In this document: positions 44,970 to 58,609 of the stretch, piece by piece
How the letters are laid out: every line of letters starts with the position of its first letter
Numbering within the stretch: position 1 is the first letter of the stretch
From: Isoetes taiwanensis
Lineage: Eukaryota; Streptophyta; Lycopodiopsida; Isoetales; Isoetaceae
Assembly: GCA_021234155.1 (NCBI GenBank)
Contig: JAJEKV010000004.1
Location: 28,044,919-28,108,918 of the forward strand
Direction: 5' to 3'
DNA: 64,000 nt
Notes under the pieces: generated by a model
What the model was told of the DNA's origin: nothing
What the model saw: the letters and a program-made list of their open reading frames with translations, nothing else
Databases searched by the model: none
Program-made: the position numbers and the translations under genes

Positions 44970-46127
44970 TTATATTATACCTTCAAAGATCCAAAACTCC
45001 ATGGCATAATGCATGCTTACCTTGTATTCCTGTTAAAAAACAAAATAGAAGATGAAGGGCCGAAGAGAATATAGCTTCAACAAAGTTTACACAAAAGAAT
45101 TAAGAGCATAACTTATTTAGCATGTTTTCTAGAGATCCTCCTCAGATTTGGTACAAATTGTTGTTTGCGCACAACTTATTGGTTTGCTCAAAGCCTCACT
45201 CTTAATTTTCTTCACTTCAGACGATGTAAGTGGTATTTACTGCAAATTCCACTCCTTTTGGTGTAAAAGTACTAAATAGTAGAAAATGCTTTCCCCAAAA
45301 ATACACAATGAAGAATTTGAATGACCATCTCTCTTTCTTCCTCCTTGGCAAATCCTACACATTGCAGCTTAAAGAGCTAGATATTTGCAAATTATTTGCA
45401 ATCATGGCATGGCCTGCATACCTCAGAAGAGGATTGAACTCTTTTTGTACCTACTCATTATGGCTTACACTGATGCAGAACGTATGGCACTCTAGCAGTA
45501 TTGCAAACATCATATATTATTTGCACCAACAATATTATTACACCAAAGAAGAGCCCTCTTTAACATACTCTATTAAACTCAAGAATAAAGTGAAGACTTA
45601 AATCCATAACCTCTTCATGTGAACATATACAAAATTTTGACCTCTTCACGTGAACATATACATATACACCTCTATGTATGCATACACCAGCATGGAAAAT
45701 TCTGACAACAACAATTAATGCAACATCAAATGCTTCAAATGTTTGATGAAAAGGATAGAAATGTGCATCTACCTTACTCGAGATTTTAAACTCACTTAGA
45801 AGTCCCCATCACAGTCTCGGCTACTGGCACTAATGAGGGAACTATCAAGCTCATTAAATATTCATGCACTAGACTTGTACAAATTAAAATATAACATTGA
45901 AACAAAAATCATAAACTACCAAAGCGAGCGCTAACTAGAAAAGCATAAGAGATAGAAGAGCATACATTTAAAAGCGACACAATTTTTTAGCTTCGAAGTT
46001 GTTGGATGGATATGCTAGGCCTGCAACAAACCTATAATGAATTTAAATACAGTATTAAACAGAATGCATTTTGGACAAACCTTGAAATAAGCAAACCTAA
46101 AGCAGATGAAATCTTTGATGAATGCAA
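44970..46127. other. Anonymous intergenic DNA
   Basis: No supported gene. A CTCTTCATGTGAACATATAC phrase is duplicated in tandem at 45611-45665. The 123-codon frame at 45230-45601 has no recognisable family. Confidence 0.35.
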
Positions 46128-46300
46128 TATCTAGCATTATAACAGGTTTTTTTTTTTCTAGTTTTGTACGTTCTTTCCTATGGTTTTACTATGATTTAAA
46201 CGGCGTATTCCATGAGGTCTACTAATCCGTACAAATAGAGTGCGCACCATATTTTCTTTTGCTTCCTCTTTTTTTTCATCAGTTTTCTAATGGTCTAGTT
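46128..46300 (+). repeat. Dispersed repeat R2, longer copy
   Basis: Matches the reverse complement of 58610-58775 through ATATCTAGCATTATAACAGG, TTTTGTACGTT, TGGTTTTACTATGATT, GGCGTATTCC, CTACTAATCCGTA, AGAGTGCGCA and TAATGGTCTA. Confidence 0.6.
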
Positions 46301-46990
46301 AGGTATGTAGACATCATCCCATGCAAACATCGGCCCGTTCTGTTTTAGGGCAACAGAAAGGGCTGCCAAAGGGCTGCCGAATTCATCTGTCTCTCTGTTG
46401 GGGTCGATGGCACGATCAGCTGTTGCATGGAAACCCTTTCATTGCAAAGTATCTGCGCATCACAGATCCGGGCCCGAATATTTGTGATCAAAAGCGATCC
46501 TTACCGCCAATTTGAATCTATAAAAGATGTAAGGCGTCACTTGAGCTTGAGAGATCATCAGAACAAAGTTTGAAGATGAAGGCTTTATTCTTGGCATCAT
46601 GATGATTTTGATTGTGTTGCGGTTTCGAGGCCGCATATAAGACTCATAGGGTTTCAAACACGGTGTTCTATCTTCATACCAAAGTATCAACACCCAGCGA
46701 GACCTTTCGGTGGCCTTTATGACGAGCGTATCTTGTTCAATCGCGTCATGTTAGGTAAGTAAAACATATCGAATTTCCTCTATCAAATTTTCTATCTATT
46801 TAACGATCTGTACTTTTTACTGTTGTATTGTTGTATTTCACAGAATTACCACAATAATGATACATTCTTTGGCCCATATCGTGAAAATAATTGCATGAGG
46901 TACCATTTCATTGATTCAATACTTGAAATGCTTTAAAACTAGTCTGCTGTGGGAAAATGTGGCATCTATGGAAGAATGATATCTTTGAAG
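46301..46990. other. Anonymous intergenic DNA
   Basis: No recognised gene. A 64-codon frame at 46321-46515 and a 77-codon minus frame at 46460-46693 lack family features. Confidence 0.3.
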
Positions 46991-46997
46991 ATATAGC

Positions 46998-47855
46998 GGG
47001 CAATCTTGAAATGAGAAGCATGGAAACTATTTACGGGCAAAATATGGCGAAGCAAAAGGCGCTACGCGCTACCACTTTGAGTTTGCAAAATGCTTATAGA
47101 TCTGAGATATGTTATGCAATTTTTGGTCATGTTTGTCTCATTCACGGCGGCTGGAAGCATTTGCGGAATCTTTGTTTTAAATGGGATATGACTTGATCGC
47201 ACAATTTTTATCTGAGTGCATCTTCATTATGACATCATGGCCATCTCATTCTGGATTGGAGGCATTTCTAGATCTTTGTTTTAAGCGGGATAAGACTTGA
47301 TGCGCACAATTTTTATCTGAGACTACATCTTCATTACCACAATCTTTTTGATTTGTTTGACATAATAATGCTCCTTCTTTAAGTTGTTTGAAGAATAATG
47401 CTCCTTCTTTAAGTTGTTTGAATTGTGCGGGCAATCTTGAAATGAGAAGCAAAGGAAACTATTTACGGGGCAAAAAATATGGCCAAGCAAAAGAACATAC
47501 GCTACCATTTTGAGTCGTGAAATGCTCTCTAGATCTCTGAGATATGGTATGCAATTTAGGTCATGGCCGTCTCATTTCGACACGGAAGCATTTCGGATCT
47601 TTGTTTTAAATGGGATAAGACTTGATGCACAATTTCTATCTGAGTACATCTTCATTATGGCGTCATGGCCATCTCATTCACGGCTTTGGAAGCATTTCTA
47701 GATGCTATTTTAAATGGGACAAGACTTGATCTGCACAATTTTTATACAGAGTACATCTTCATTATCACAATCTTTTTTTATTTGTTTGACAGAATAATGC
47801 TCCTTCTTTAAGTTGTTTGAAGAATAATGCTCCTTCTTAAGTTGTTTGAATTTTG
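46998..47855 (+). repeat. Tandem duplication, two units of about 428 bp with internal repeats
   Basis: Unit 1 (46998-47425) and unit 2 (47426-47855) both begin GCGGGCAATCTTGAAATGAG and end with the AATAATGCTCCTTCTTTAAG / TTGTTTGAA block given twice. Inside each unit a sequence of about 105 bp recurs (CATGGCC.TCTCATTC, then GGAAGCATTT, then TTTTAAATGGGA.A.GACTTGAT, CACAATTTTTATCTGAG, CATCTTCATTA). This makes a nested structure. No coding function is evident. Confidence 0.8.
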
Positions 47856-48435
47856 CAGTACGTTGATAGAATAATGCTCAAAGCAAGGGGAGGTTGCATA
47901 TAATCTAGAAATCTTGTTTTGTGGTCTCGCACACAATTATGCCTGAATAATCCAGCCTTGAGGCTTGGGCCTCGCCTATGTCCTATTGGCGCCATTGCGC
48001 CTGGTGCACCTTTCAAACACAGGAATCTAGACTCTTGCACCATCTCAACAAGTAAAAGAATCTCCCATCTTTCTTGTGCATTTCCAGAATGTAGTTAAAA
48101 GCTTCTGTAATTGCAAAAAGCTTCTATAATTGCATGTCTTAGTTTGGTAGATGCTCTTCTCATTTTCTTGATGGTGTATAAATTCCATAGAAGTGTGATA
48201 CAGTTAGTGGCATGCTGAAGCCTCATTTCAGGTGATACATGTCCTTTAGAATAAAACGTGCTTTTTCGATTCACGATTATATCTTCAAACTACAATACAA
48301 TGGTTCCAAATCTCAATTCTTGTTGCCTCACATATTAATTTATCTTTCTATGGTTATATTATGACATATTGTATCTGAGGCTATGATACATCATCCATCA
48401 TTAGAGTATTAGGTAATGTCTATATCTACACCCCT
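47856..48435. other. Anonymous intergenic DNA
   Basis: No recognised gene or repeat. Confidence 0.3.
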
Positions 48436-48735
48436 ACACCATCCTTAAGGCCCGAAGAACAAAAAATTTTAGTTAACATAAACCATTAACACACAACTAC
48501 CATTAACATTATTAACACAAACCATTGCATTTACCACATTTAAATTAAAACCCCCTTAAACCCGGGGCAACGAGAGCTGTCGGATGGGCATATTTGCCCT
48601 TTATTCCAACATCTGGACCGTACATAGCGATCCTCGTTTGTGGGGTATGCATGTACAAGTTTTTGTATACTGTATATTAAGGTTTGCAAAATACTATAAG
48701 GTTTGAGATAATGTACTTAATGGTGTTGATTTACC
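48436..48735 (+). mobile_element. MITE-like TIR element, copy B (one end lost)
   Basis: 48436-48558 is the complement of the flank at 56178-56305 (AACCATTAACACACAACTAC and ACAAACCATTGCATTTA words). 48559-48735 matches copy C from GGGCAACGAGAGCT through ATACTATAAGGTTTGAGA to AATGGTGTTGATTT. The 40 bp of inner TIR at the left (GGTGCATATTCACACGGGGG) is deleted and the right end is missing. Confidence 0.65.
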
Positions 48736-48739
48736 TTAA

Positions 48740-49530
48740 TCCAGAGCATCCACAAACTTCTGTATTGGAGCTTTGCAGGTAGCAAAAAACTTGACTTTGA
48801 ACCAAAACAAAACCTGCAATATAAATCAAACAGGGTAGAAGAAAACAGGGCTGGCGTTGCTCTAACTGTGGTAGAAGACCATTTATACACCTTGCTGAAG
48901 CCCTAGATTTGCAAACCTGCATCAAATAGACTTGTGGACCGAATAGAATTTCACAGTACCTGGAATGGAGTAGCGACAGAACCCATACCGAAAATGGATA
49001 CCTCTATTGGCAAAGGGCATGGAGAAGAAAGAATAAATCCTCTGTTTTAATATGATGGTGCCTGAAGCCTGAAGCCTGAAGAAAAAACTTGTGATCAAGC
49101 AAAGGCAAGAACTTTACGGCAATACACCAGCCACCCATGTCAAAAAATAATTACCTGAAGTTGAAGTTGAAGCTCCAGCCTGGTGTAATGGCAATGCGAA
49201 GCCTAAGGTGTAATGACGATGCTCCTGAAGACCTAAACCTTAAAAAAAGCAAATGAAGAAATGAAAGAACCAGAAGCCTTTGAAAAATCTGCTACCAGAC
49301 TCGAAGAGATCTAATATTCCAAACCCCTATGATCTTGAAGAACCCCTATGATTCAGAGCCTTGGATCTTGAAGAACCCATAATGTATCAAACGGGTGAAG
49401 AGTTCCTGCCTAGACCTCCCCTTCACTGCCACCTACAAAAAAATGGCGGTGCAGCCATATTCTACTTCGGTCGTCTAACCAGTCACACACATGTATCATA
49501 TGGTTTTTTAATGGTGACCCCTTGGATATG
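48740..49530. other. Anonymous intergenic DNA
   Basis: No supported gene. Short tandem words are present: CCTGAAG repeated at 49061-49082, and AACCCCTATGAT repeated at 49321-49350. Confidence 0.35.
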
Positions 49531-49532
49531 TC

Positions 49533-49785
49533 TTAACGCAATTATGCTCAACATGGCCATCTAGAAGAGGCCATTGCACTCTTTAAGAAAATGCCCTGAA
49601 GAGGTCTAGTGTTTTGGAATTCTACACTGTCAAGGCATGTTTATTGAGGTCGAATGGGTGATGCACTACTGCAGCTATTTTGGCAAATGCAGATCTAAGG
49701 CTTTAAGATGGATGTTCTATCAGATGTGCATGGTCTGATTATATGCAGTGGAATTGAATCGGATGTTGCAGGTCTAGATTCATGA
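49533..49785 (+). pseudogene. Pentatricopeptide-repeat (PPR, PLS-type) relic
   Basis: One plus frame reads NYAQHGHLEEAIALFKKMP, stop, RGLVFWNSTLSRHVY, stop, GRMGDALLQLFWQMQI, stop, GFKMDV. After a shift it gives VHGLIICSGIESDV. This is the classic plant PPR sequence of an organelle RNA-processing factor (Y-A-Q-x-G-x-x-E-E-A-x-x-L-F-x-x-M-P, then W-N, then A-L-x-L-F-x-x-M, then VHG-x-I-x-x-SG). About 80 residues remain, with three stops. No E or DYW domain is visible. It is a dead fragment, possibly a retrocopy piece. Confidence 0.65.
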
Positions 49786-49981
49786 TGAAATAACACAAAA
49801 TTTCATTTTAAATAAATTTTATGCAACATTAAGCGCCTTTGTTATTTTCACATAGAACATTTCAATTTTCATACAACATAAAATGCCTCTATCATACTTG
49901 GGTTTTGAATTTACACCAATTTTGTAAAAAAGAACTTGGCTGCACAAGTTCTCCTTTTAAAACGTGAGAGCTTTTTGCTTT
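49786..49981. other. Anonymous spacer
   Basis: Short AT-rich stretch without features. Confidence 0.3.
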
Positions 49982-51120
49982 CCTAATCGTCCGATTTTTT
50001 GTTTTGCTTTGGCATTTGTCTTATTTTTATTAAAAACTTTCTTTTTTTCTCAACCAAAATTTTTGTAAAAATCATTTGCAAACGTTAAGGAAATTAAATT
50101 AACTAGTTGACATTGCAAATCAAGTTAAACCTGGGAAAGTCACACGGAAATCAAGACACGGAAAGTCTGGACACGGAAAGTCTGGGAAAGTCTGGGAAAG
50201 CAACATTTCCGAGTTGTGCCAAGATTTCCAGTGAAAGTTCTTTTTGGGTATTTTTTAGGCAAGGGTTTCCTGACGACGCCGCTTACAGCGCCGCCACTAC
50301 AGACGTTCTTGTTGTGTCACAAAATGTTGAAATGTTCGTCCAGAACCTAAAACTCATCCAACAGAACCTAAAACTCGTCCAATAGCATTGCAAGAACTAG
50401 GAAATCTTGGCGACAACTCGGAAATGTTGCTTTGATCTTGCTTTAATCTTCGTCCAACAGCCTCAGAACTTGGAACTCGGAACTTAGAAAGCCTCAGAAC
50501 CTAGAAACAAAGCAAAAACATTAGAAGGTATAAAAATTTGAAGCAGAAGTTAAAACAAGATAAATCTTTACCTTATTTCTGTCGAGCGCCTTCAGCTACA
50601 CGCCGAATCTTGAAGAAATAAAGAACAAAGAAAAAAATCAGTTCTAAACTAAGTAGAATCGCGCTCAAAACTCATTCAGAAGTTGGAGGAGCATCATTAA
50701 TCACCAAAGGACTAAATCGGGCCCGCCAAGACCCTGTGAAGATCGCCGGAGTAGACCTGGGACCTCCGCCATCGCAAAGCAGAGAGGAGAGAGAAAAAAG
50801 GGGGATGCCGCGAATTTCCAGAGGGGATTATATTTGGAGCCGCCCCGAGGGGTTTCCGGCTGGAACCGGGCGCCGCCGCTCGCCGCCTGCTTAACGCCGG
50901 CGGGCGGGCGCGCCGGGGTTTCAGCGGAAACCCCTCAAAGGTGGCGGTTCCCTAGCACCTAATTGTCCTATTTTTTGTTCTTGCTTTGGCATTTGTCTTA
51001 TTTTTTATTAAAAACCTTTTTTTTTCAACCAATTTTTTTGTAAAAATCATTTACAAACGTGAAGGAAATTAAACTAACTAGTTGACATTGCAAATCAAGT
51101 TAAAACTGAGAAAGTCTGGA
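49982..51120 (+). repeat. Direct repeat pair of about 160 bp around a GC-rich hairpin
   Basis: 49982-50141 and 50958-51119 are near-identical (TTTGGCATTTGTCTTATTTT, TTTTTGTAAAAATCATTT, CAAACGT.AAGGAAATTAAA, CTAACTAGTTGACATTGCAA). The 815 bp between them include short GGAAAGTCTGG repeats (50155-50200), AGAACCTAAAACTC repeats (50341-50385) and the GC-rich hairpin at 50847-50936. The arrangement resembles a small terminal-repeat element, but the ends are not TG...CA and no primer site is seen. Confidence 0.6.
50847..50936. repeat. GC-rich inverted repeat (hairpin), 90 bp
   Basis: The left arm GAGGGGTTTCCGGCTGGAAC is matched by the complement of the right arm, GAGGGGTTTCCGCTGAAACC. The interior GCGCCGCCGCTCGCC also pairs partly with GGCGGGCGGGCGC around a TGCTTAAC loop. 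It is the most GC-rich point of an otherwise AT-rich window. Confidence 0.7.
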
Positions 51121-51225
51121 ATAAACACTCTTTATTGCATCAAACAAAAGGACCAAAAAGGACCCCTCGTGAAGCTAGGTTATCAAAAACAGGAAACCAG
51201 TGTATCTATCTAAGCAAAATACTCA

Positions 51226-53617
<2,392 letters not shown>

Positions 53618-53815
53618 GGCTACGTTCCCATGCGCCTCCGACCGGACTCAAGATTCAAGGCAAGTAGTTCAGAAATCCCCCTCCATTTCTGAAAAATCCA
53701 AGGCAGCCTTGGAAGTTGACCTCAAATTTTGAAGTTAAATATGAACATGGGAACTGGCTCGACTTCACCTTGACAAGAAATTTGGAAGTCTGGTCTGTTT
53801 CATGGGAACGTAGCC
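53618..53815. mobile_element. Tourist-like MITE, 198 bp, with TAA target duplication
   Basis: Perfect 15-bp terminal inverted repeats GGCTACGTTCCCATG (53618-53632) and CATGGGAACGTAGCC (53801-53815), each flanked outside by TAA (53615-53617 and 53816-53818). A three-base TAA/TTA duplication and GGC-starting ends point to the PIF/Harbinger superfamily. The interior is non-coding and partly self-complementary. It lies about 300 bp upstream of the tubulin start. Confidence 0.85.
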
Positions 53816-53818
53816 TAA

Positions 53819-55904
53819 GTCTCTTCCGTCATGTGTCTACTTTCACAGTTGTTCACGAGAGAAGAACGAGTTGTGATTGTAAAGAAATGAACTTCTCACA
53901 TAAGTTCTATTTTATGAAGTTCTGGTTTTTGATTCGTTTCAAAATGTTGCTGGCGCATCTAATATGCTTTTGTCATGGCCTTTGGTTCTTGCACCACCCT
54001 ACCCACTATCTTGACAAAGGTCATTGTGAGAAGGAATCAAACGATTTGAAACTATCAAATTGCTAGGAGCTCCATCACCTAAAGATTGGAGCATATATCT
54101 AAGATGGGGTTTAAATACATCATCATCTCCAAGGATGGGCAAGCAACGTATTTGTTTGTAACCCAACCAAGATTTGTAAGCAGGACTTGTAAGTAGGTAG
54201 ACCTACTACAGATTTGAAAATCAAATATTAGGAGGTTAAGATAATAATAGACTTCGCAAGTTACCAACATCTAAATGCTGTGGCATACCATGCACCTTCT
54301 TGAGTACATAAGATCATCGTTGTATCTATAAATGATCATAAATTTGCTTATTGTTCATATATTGCACCTCCTACAACATCATGAAATGACAACGCCACAT
54401 GAACCTTGTTGAACATCCAAATAGCCATTGTAATTGACGAGAGAACATGCATGTTAACAAAAGCATAACATTCCACGTGCAATCTTGGTTGTTATGTGCA
54501 CCATGTAAGATTTGTTGTCAAAATTTGAGGTCGAATGGCTGCACAATATTACTTTACTTAGATCTAATTAAATAAGCAACACTCATGTCAATGGATAATT
54601 GAAATAAATGAAATTAAATGCATTGAGTGCTAGGATATTGCAGTTTAAGTGTGATTATAAGAATGAGAGTTTACTAAATGATTGATATACTTTTGATGTA
54701 GCAACAAAAGGCATTCTACAACTTATTCTTAAGCTATCATGCCATAAGTAAAAATAGAAATGCTCACAACTTCTTCCATCTTTGCCCTTCAAAATGCTTT
54801 TTAAAAAGACAATTATACTTTGAGCATGTTGTACAATATTGAACTTCCATCTTTGTTCTGTTCGTTGGATCTTGGAGTTCACTTCACTATTGATGGAATC
54901 GATTGATGGTGCAATTGATCTACTGGAGTGTAAGGTAATGGGATGCATGGAGTCCTTTAACTGAAAAATGATAACATATAGCAAATGCTTTGTAAGTAAA
55001 TTTCATTGAGGATGTTGACAAAATCAAATTAAAATGTTTTTACGTCCTTTTTCAGCAAACTCAAAGTACAAGATTTCCTTGAATTCTAGCTTGTCCACAT
55101 GTCATGTCACGTCAGTCAAATCTATTCTAAAAAATTAGATTCTTGGAAGGAGGACTCGCGATATACGCACACCAAACACCGGATAGATATGCTTTTCATT
55201 CATCGCAACAACAATATATATCGGGTTTTTTGAAATGAGTGGGGTAGTCGACCATAGGAACAATGTTGGATCACCGCATATAAAAAATAATAGTATAATG
55301 ATAGGGCTAGGCAAAGTGAGAAAAATTGACAAAGGCTTCTCATCGGGATGGAAAACCCTGCCCTTTTGGGTTTTCTTGCTAATGTTCTCGAGGTAATGCA
55401 TGTGGTGCCCAAATGAGAGTGGAGATGATTGAGACCAATGGAAGACATAGTCTGTAGGTGCCTGTGAGTTCTGACCTGAAAAAATAACAAACTATATTGC
55501 GTTAGTACTAACCACATATGAATGTAATAACTCTCATGAAGCTCAATCTGTGTGCCTTGCGAGTCGCCAAAAAAAAAAGAACATAAATTGCTCAAAACAA
55601 AGTAGCCTCCATTAGTACGAACAGAAAATAACTGTTCAATGAAAAATGAAAACCTCCAGAGCGGCTGGTTGCGCATGACATGCGAACAAAAGACCTCTAT
55701 AACAAGGAGGGGATGGTTGTGCATGCCACCCGAACAAAATATAAATAATAAAACATGAAAATAACCGAAAACCTCCAGAGAGGCTAGTTAGGTGTGGCCC
55801 GCGAAAAACATATCAACAACATAAATGGAAAACAAAATATTTTTATAATATCTGATAACACTTGCCAAGCGAAAAACAAAATCAAAATTTCTCAATTTGG
55901 AGTG
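53819..55904. other. Anonymous intergenic DNA
   Basis: No supported gene. AGGAGGACTCGCGATATACG / CACACCAAACACCG at 55146-55182 recurs at 58900-58936, so a dispersed repeat is present. The phrase AAAACCTCCAGAG.GGCT recurs at 55651 and 55770. Open frames at 54655-54984 and 55200-55724 are not recognised. Confidence 0.35.
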
Positions 55905-56305
55905 TGGGTGCATATTCACACGGGGGGTTACTCCGGGCAACGAGAGCTATCGGATGGGCATATTTGCTCTTTATTCCTTGATCTGGACCGTACATAGTGA
56001 TCCTCGTTTGTGGGGTATGCATGTACAAGTTTTTGTATACTGTATATTGAGATTTGCAAAATACTATAAGGTTTGAGAGAATGTACTTAATGGTGTTAAT
56101 TTTATACATGTATTGTATATATAGTTTTGAGGCTCTCGCTGCCCTACGTAACCCCCCGTGTGAATATGCACCCAAACCAAAGGGGGTTTAAGGGGGATTT
56201 TAATTTAAATGTGTTAAATGCAATGGTTTGTGTTAATAATGCTAATGGTAGTTGTGTGTTTATTGTTATATTAAAAAAATTTTTGGGCCCTTCGGGCCCT
56301 AACTA
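55905..56305 (+). mobile_element. MITE-like TIR element, copy C (most complete)
   Basis: Inner TIRs GGGTGCATATTCACACGGGG (55907-55926) and their complement (56153-56172) continue as GGGTTAC and then GGGCA.CGAGAGC, giving nearly 40 bp of terminal repeat around a 265-bp body. Outside the right TIR, 56173-56305 (CCAAACCAAAGGGGGTTTAA onward, ending in the palindrome GGGCCCTTCGGGCCC) is shared with copies A and B, so the true element may be longer. Confidence 0.75.
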
Positions 56306-56430
56306 AAGCAAACATAGGAAAACTTTATGGGCCTAAATATTAATTACTAAAAAGCATAATAACATCAAGACAAACAAATTATTTCCATTGCAAACAACTA
56401 TGAGTACATTTTATAATCTCAATTCCACGC
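56306..56430. other. Spacer between MITE and kinase fragment
   Basis: No feature recognised. Confidence 0.3.
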
Positions 56431-56434
56431 ATCA

Positions 56435-57300
56435 CAATGGATCACCTTAACATCCACGATGAATATGTCCATGTCGATGAAGGTAGTCCAAAGCTTTTAA
56501 AGATTCTTTTTAAAAATGTGGCAATAATAGTGTCCTCGAAATGATCTAGGTATCTTTGCCTTCATTATAATGCGGACATAAGCCTCCGGTCATATATGGC
56601 ATAACCACCCAAAGGTTCAGGTCTACAACAAATGAACAATACGACTTTACAACATTGGGATGATTAATGAGGCTCATTGTTTGAGCCTCCCTTCGGATGT
56701 CATCCTGCAAATCAAGAAATGACTTACATAATTATTGGCCATCAATGCATCATCCATAAAAACTATATGCTGCACAGATTTTAGTGCCTACTTTATAAAT
56801 TAAGAAGAAAAAATCTTCCAACACCTATAAGTTACCATGTATTTTAAAACAAATGTTCTTACAAACCAAATGCAACGAACTTATAAAACGAACTTGTCAT
56901 ACATGGGCGGAGCAACTATGACAATGGTTAGAAGATTATGAATGTGTAAGGAGATACTTTTGGCTGTGCATTTTCATTCCTTAACTATAAGGTCGTAAAA
57001 CATCCAAAGCAAACATTTTACATGTTTGATACCAAGAAGTGTGCTTAGAAGATAAGCCCCATCCATCAGGAAATTACAAACTGCAAAATTTAGCATCTTA
57101 GTTATTTATTATTATTAGAGGAAGTAAGTTACCAGATTGCTCTTGCATCTCTCTAGATCGAGACTTTTAACTGCAACCACTTCATTGAATGGAATGCATA
57201 GTGCTCTGTACACCCCACTGCACTGAAGCCTTGTCCTATTTCCTCTAGAATTTTACACTCAAGATGATCCCAATGGATGTTGTCTTGCCGCCACAGTCAA
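56435..57300 (-). pseudogene. STE20-type (OSR1/SPAK/BLUS1-like) protein kinase, N-lobe fragment
   Basis: Two exons are visible on the minus strand. Exon A (about 57290-57133) encodes ILEEIGQGFSAVVYRALCIP and then FNEVVAVKSLDLERCKSNL. This contains the glycine loop and the VAVK lysine, and ends at a GTAACT donor. Exon B (56704 down to about 56435) begins after an ACAG-type acceptor with [20 protein letters not shown] (alpha-C Glu), then [18 protein letters not shown] (hinge) and SLKALDYLHRHGHIHR up to the HRD loop, where one extra G shifts the frame. Nothing downstream (DFG, activation loop, C-lobe) is found before 55 kb. Plant members of this family signal in stress and stomatal pathways. The lost C-lobe suggests a truncated copy, unless a long intron carries the rest out of view. 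Confidence 0.75.
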
Positions 57301-57316
57301 TTATAAAAGCTGATAT

Positions 57317-57655
57317 CTAAAATATACCCTGTATAACATGCTCCACCTTTGAATGATCTGCTTTAGCAGGACTGTAACCCTTTCTAAGTTTCAGACCTGG
57401 ATGTGGAACGTTTTCATAAAAATTATCTAGAATAGGGCATCGCTCACATCCACAATCTGGCTGATATACACGGTCTTTAGACTTAGCAGATGTAGTTTGA
57501 TCAACAAATGCATCATCAGAGAGGCTCGGATTTTTAGCATCTACAGAAACAGAGTCACATTGGAAAAGGACTTCAATTTCCTCTGTATCATCTGCGGCAT
57601 CATGTTGATCACTTAGATGTAGGTCTTCCAAGCCGTCTTCACTAGTAATCAGCAT
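57317..57655 (-). CDS. Unrecognised acidic ORF
   Basis: A 112-codon minus frame starting MLITSEDGLEDLHLSDQHDA. It has an acidic N-terminal half, and the block CGCERCPILDNFYENVPHPG and a basic GYSPAKADHSK near the end. Codon usage and composition look protein-like. It lies just upstream of the kinase exons on the same strand with only about 25 bp between, so it could be a 5' exon of that gene or an unrelated protein. I do not recognise a domain. Confidence 0.35.
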   Translation of the reverse strand: MLITSEDGLEDLHLSDQHDAADDTEEIEVLFQCDSVSVDAKNPSLSDDAFVDQTTSAKSKDRVYQPDCGCERCPILDNFYENVPHPGLKLRKGYSPAKADHSKVEHVIQGIF

Positions 57656-57752
57656 TTTTAAGTAATGTAAAGAGATAAAGCAAGAAAAATACCAGTGAAA
57701 GGCCCTGGGTTTCGGCCATCACCATTTCGAAATAGCCGTACAAAAGGAAGAC

Positions 57753-58092
57753 ATGAACCCGAAGCTAGATAGGAAAAGATATCGAGGAGCCGTTGCTTCA
57801 TCCCTGGCAAAGCAAAGAAGAATGATTAAATACTGCGTGGAAATTGCAGACAAAGAAAACATTAGCCAAGCAAAGATCAGGTGTTTGTTATACATGTCAA
57901 CGAGCATTGCGAACAAAAATATCGCGATCCAACGGCAATGTCTTTGGAACTCGAAAAATAGCGCACAAGAGGGGAGACAAGAAGTTGGAATCGGGGCAAA
58001 AAAAAAACCGTTTAATCTATAAAACATGCATTCTTGCACAAGCATACCACAGAGGCCAAGGAGCGTTGGTAAATTTGCGAAGTCTTGCATAG
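57753..58092 (+). other. Unrecognised basic ORF pair
   Basis: Two overlapping plus frames, MNPKLDRKRYRGAVASSLAK (57753-58022) and one containing CYTCQRALRTKISRSNGNVF (57844-58092), are rich in Lys, Arg and Gln. A frame shift between them could give one basic protein. The start lies about 100 bp from the minus-strand ORF that begins at 57655, which would suit a divergent arrangement. No family is recognised. Confidence 0.25.
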
Positions 58093-58270
58093 GCAATTCC
58101 CATAAACAAAAGAGAAATATGTCTTGCATTCCCAGGATGAATTGTCTGTGTTTGGACTGATTTTTGAACTGACGGAATGGGTCATCAGGGAAAAACGTCT
58201 CCTTGCTAGCCTATCTGCTGTCAGATTTGTAAGAATCGGCCATAAGCATAATAAGAAAGTTCAATAGATC

Positions 58271-58516
58271 ATGGAAGCAGCCACCCCGAAGCCCTTTTTA
58301 GAATTCCGCTTGGCACATCTTAAACACCACGAAATCCCCGCAAGTTCCGATACATGTGCTCTGCAAAAACAATGGGAGACATTAACTTCTCGGATCTGTT
58401 ATAAGGATTTGCCTGATGAAAACTCAAGCCCATCAAGAGAGGATGAAATTCGAAACTTGTTAGTGTTGCAGAAGAACAGAGCTTCAGCGGCAGAGGTCTT
58501 TCCAGTAGAACCCTAA
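58271..58516 (+). CDS. Unrecognised small ORF
   Basis: An 81-codon plus frame beginning MEAATPKPFLEFRLAHLKHH and ending KNRASAAEVFPVEP. Its balanced composition looks like a real coding exon or small protein rather than chance. No domain is recognised. If the basic ORF at 57753-58092 is real, this could be a downstream exon of the same plus-strand gene. Confidence 0.35.
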   Translation: MEAATPKPFLEFRLAHLKHHEIPASSDTCALQKQWETLTSRICYKDLPDENSSPSREDEIRNLLVLQKNRASAAEVFPVEP

Positions 58517-58609
58517 TTCCAGAAGAACCCTAAAGTAACACCTCTCGAGCCTTGCATGCCATATTCCATTTTTTCTTTTTTCAATATATTACATTTTTTT
58601 TTTCAAGGG

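Noticed and set aside
57753-58129. Minus-strand 136-codon frame (57719-58129) as a membrane protein
   Set aside because: Its hydrophobic runs are the complement of a Lys/Gln-rich plus strand. It has no family match, and the plus strand has the more protein-like composition.
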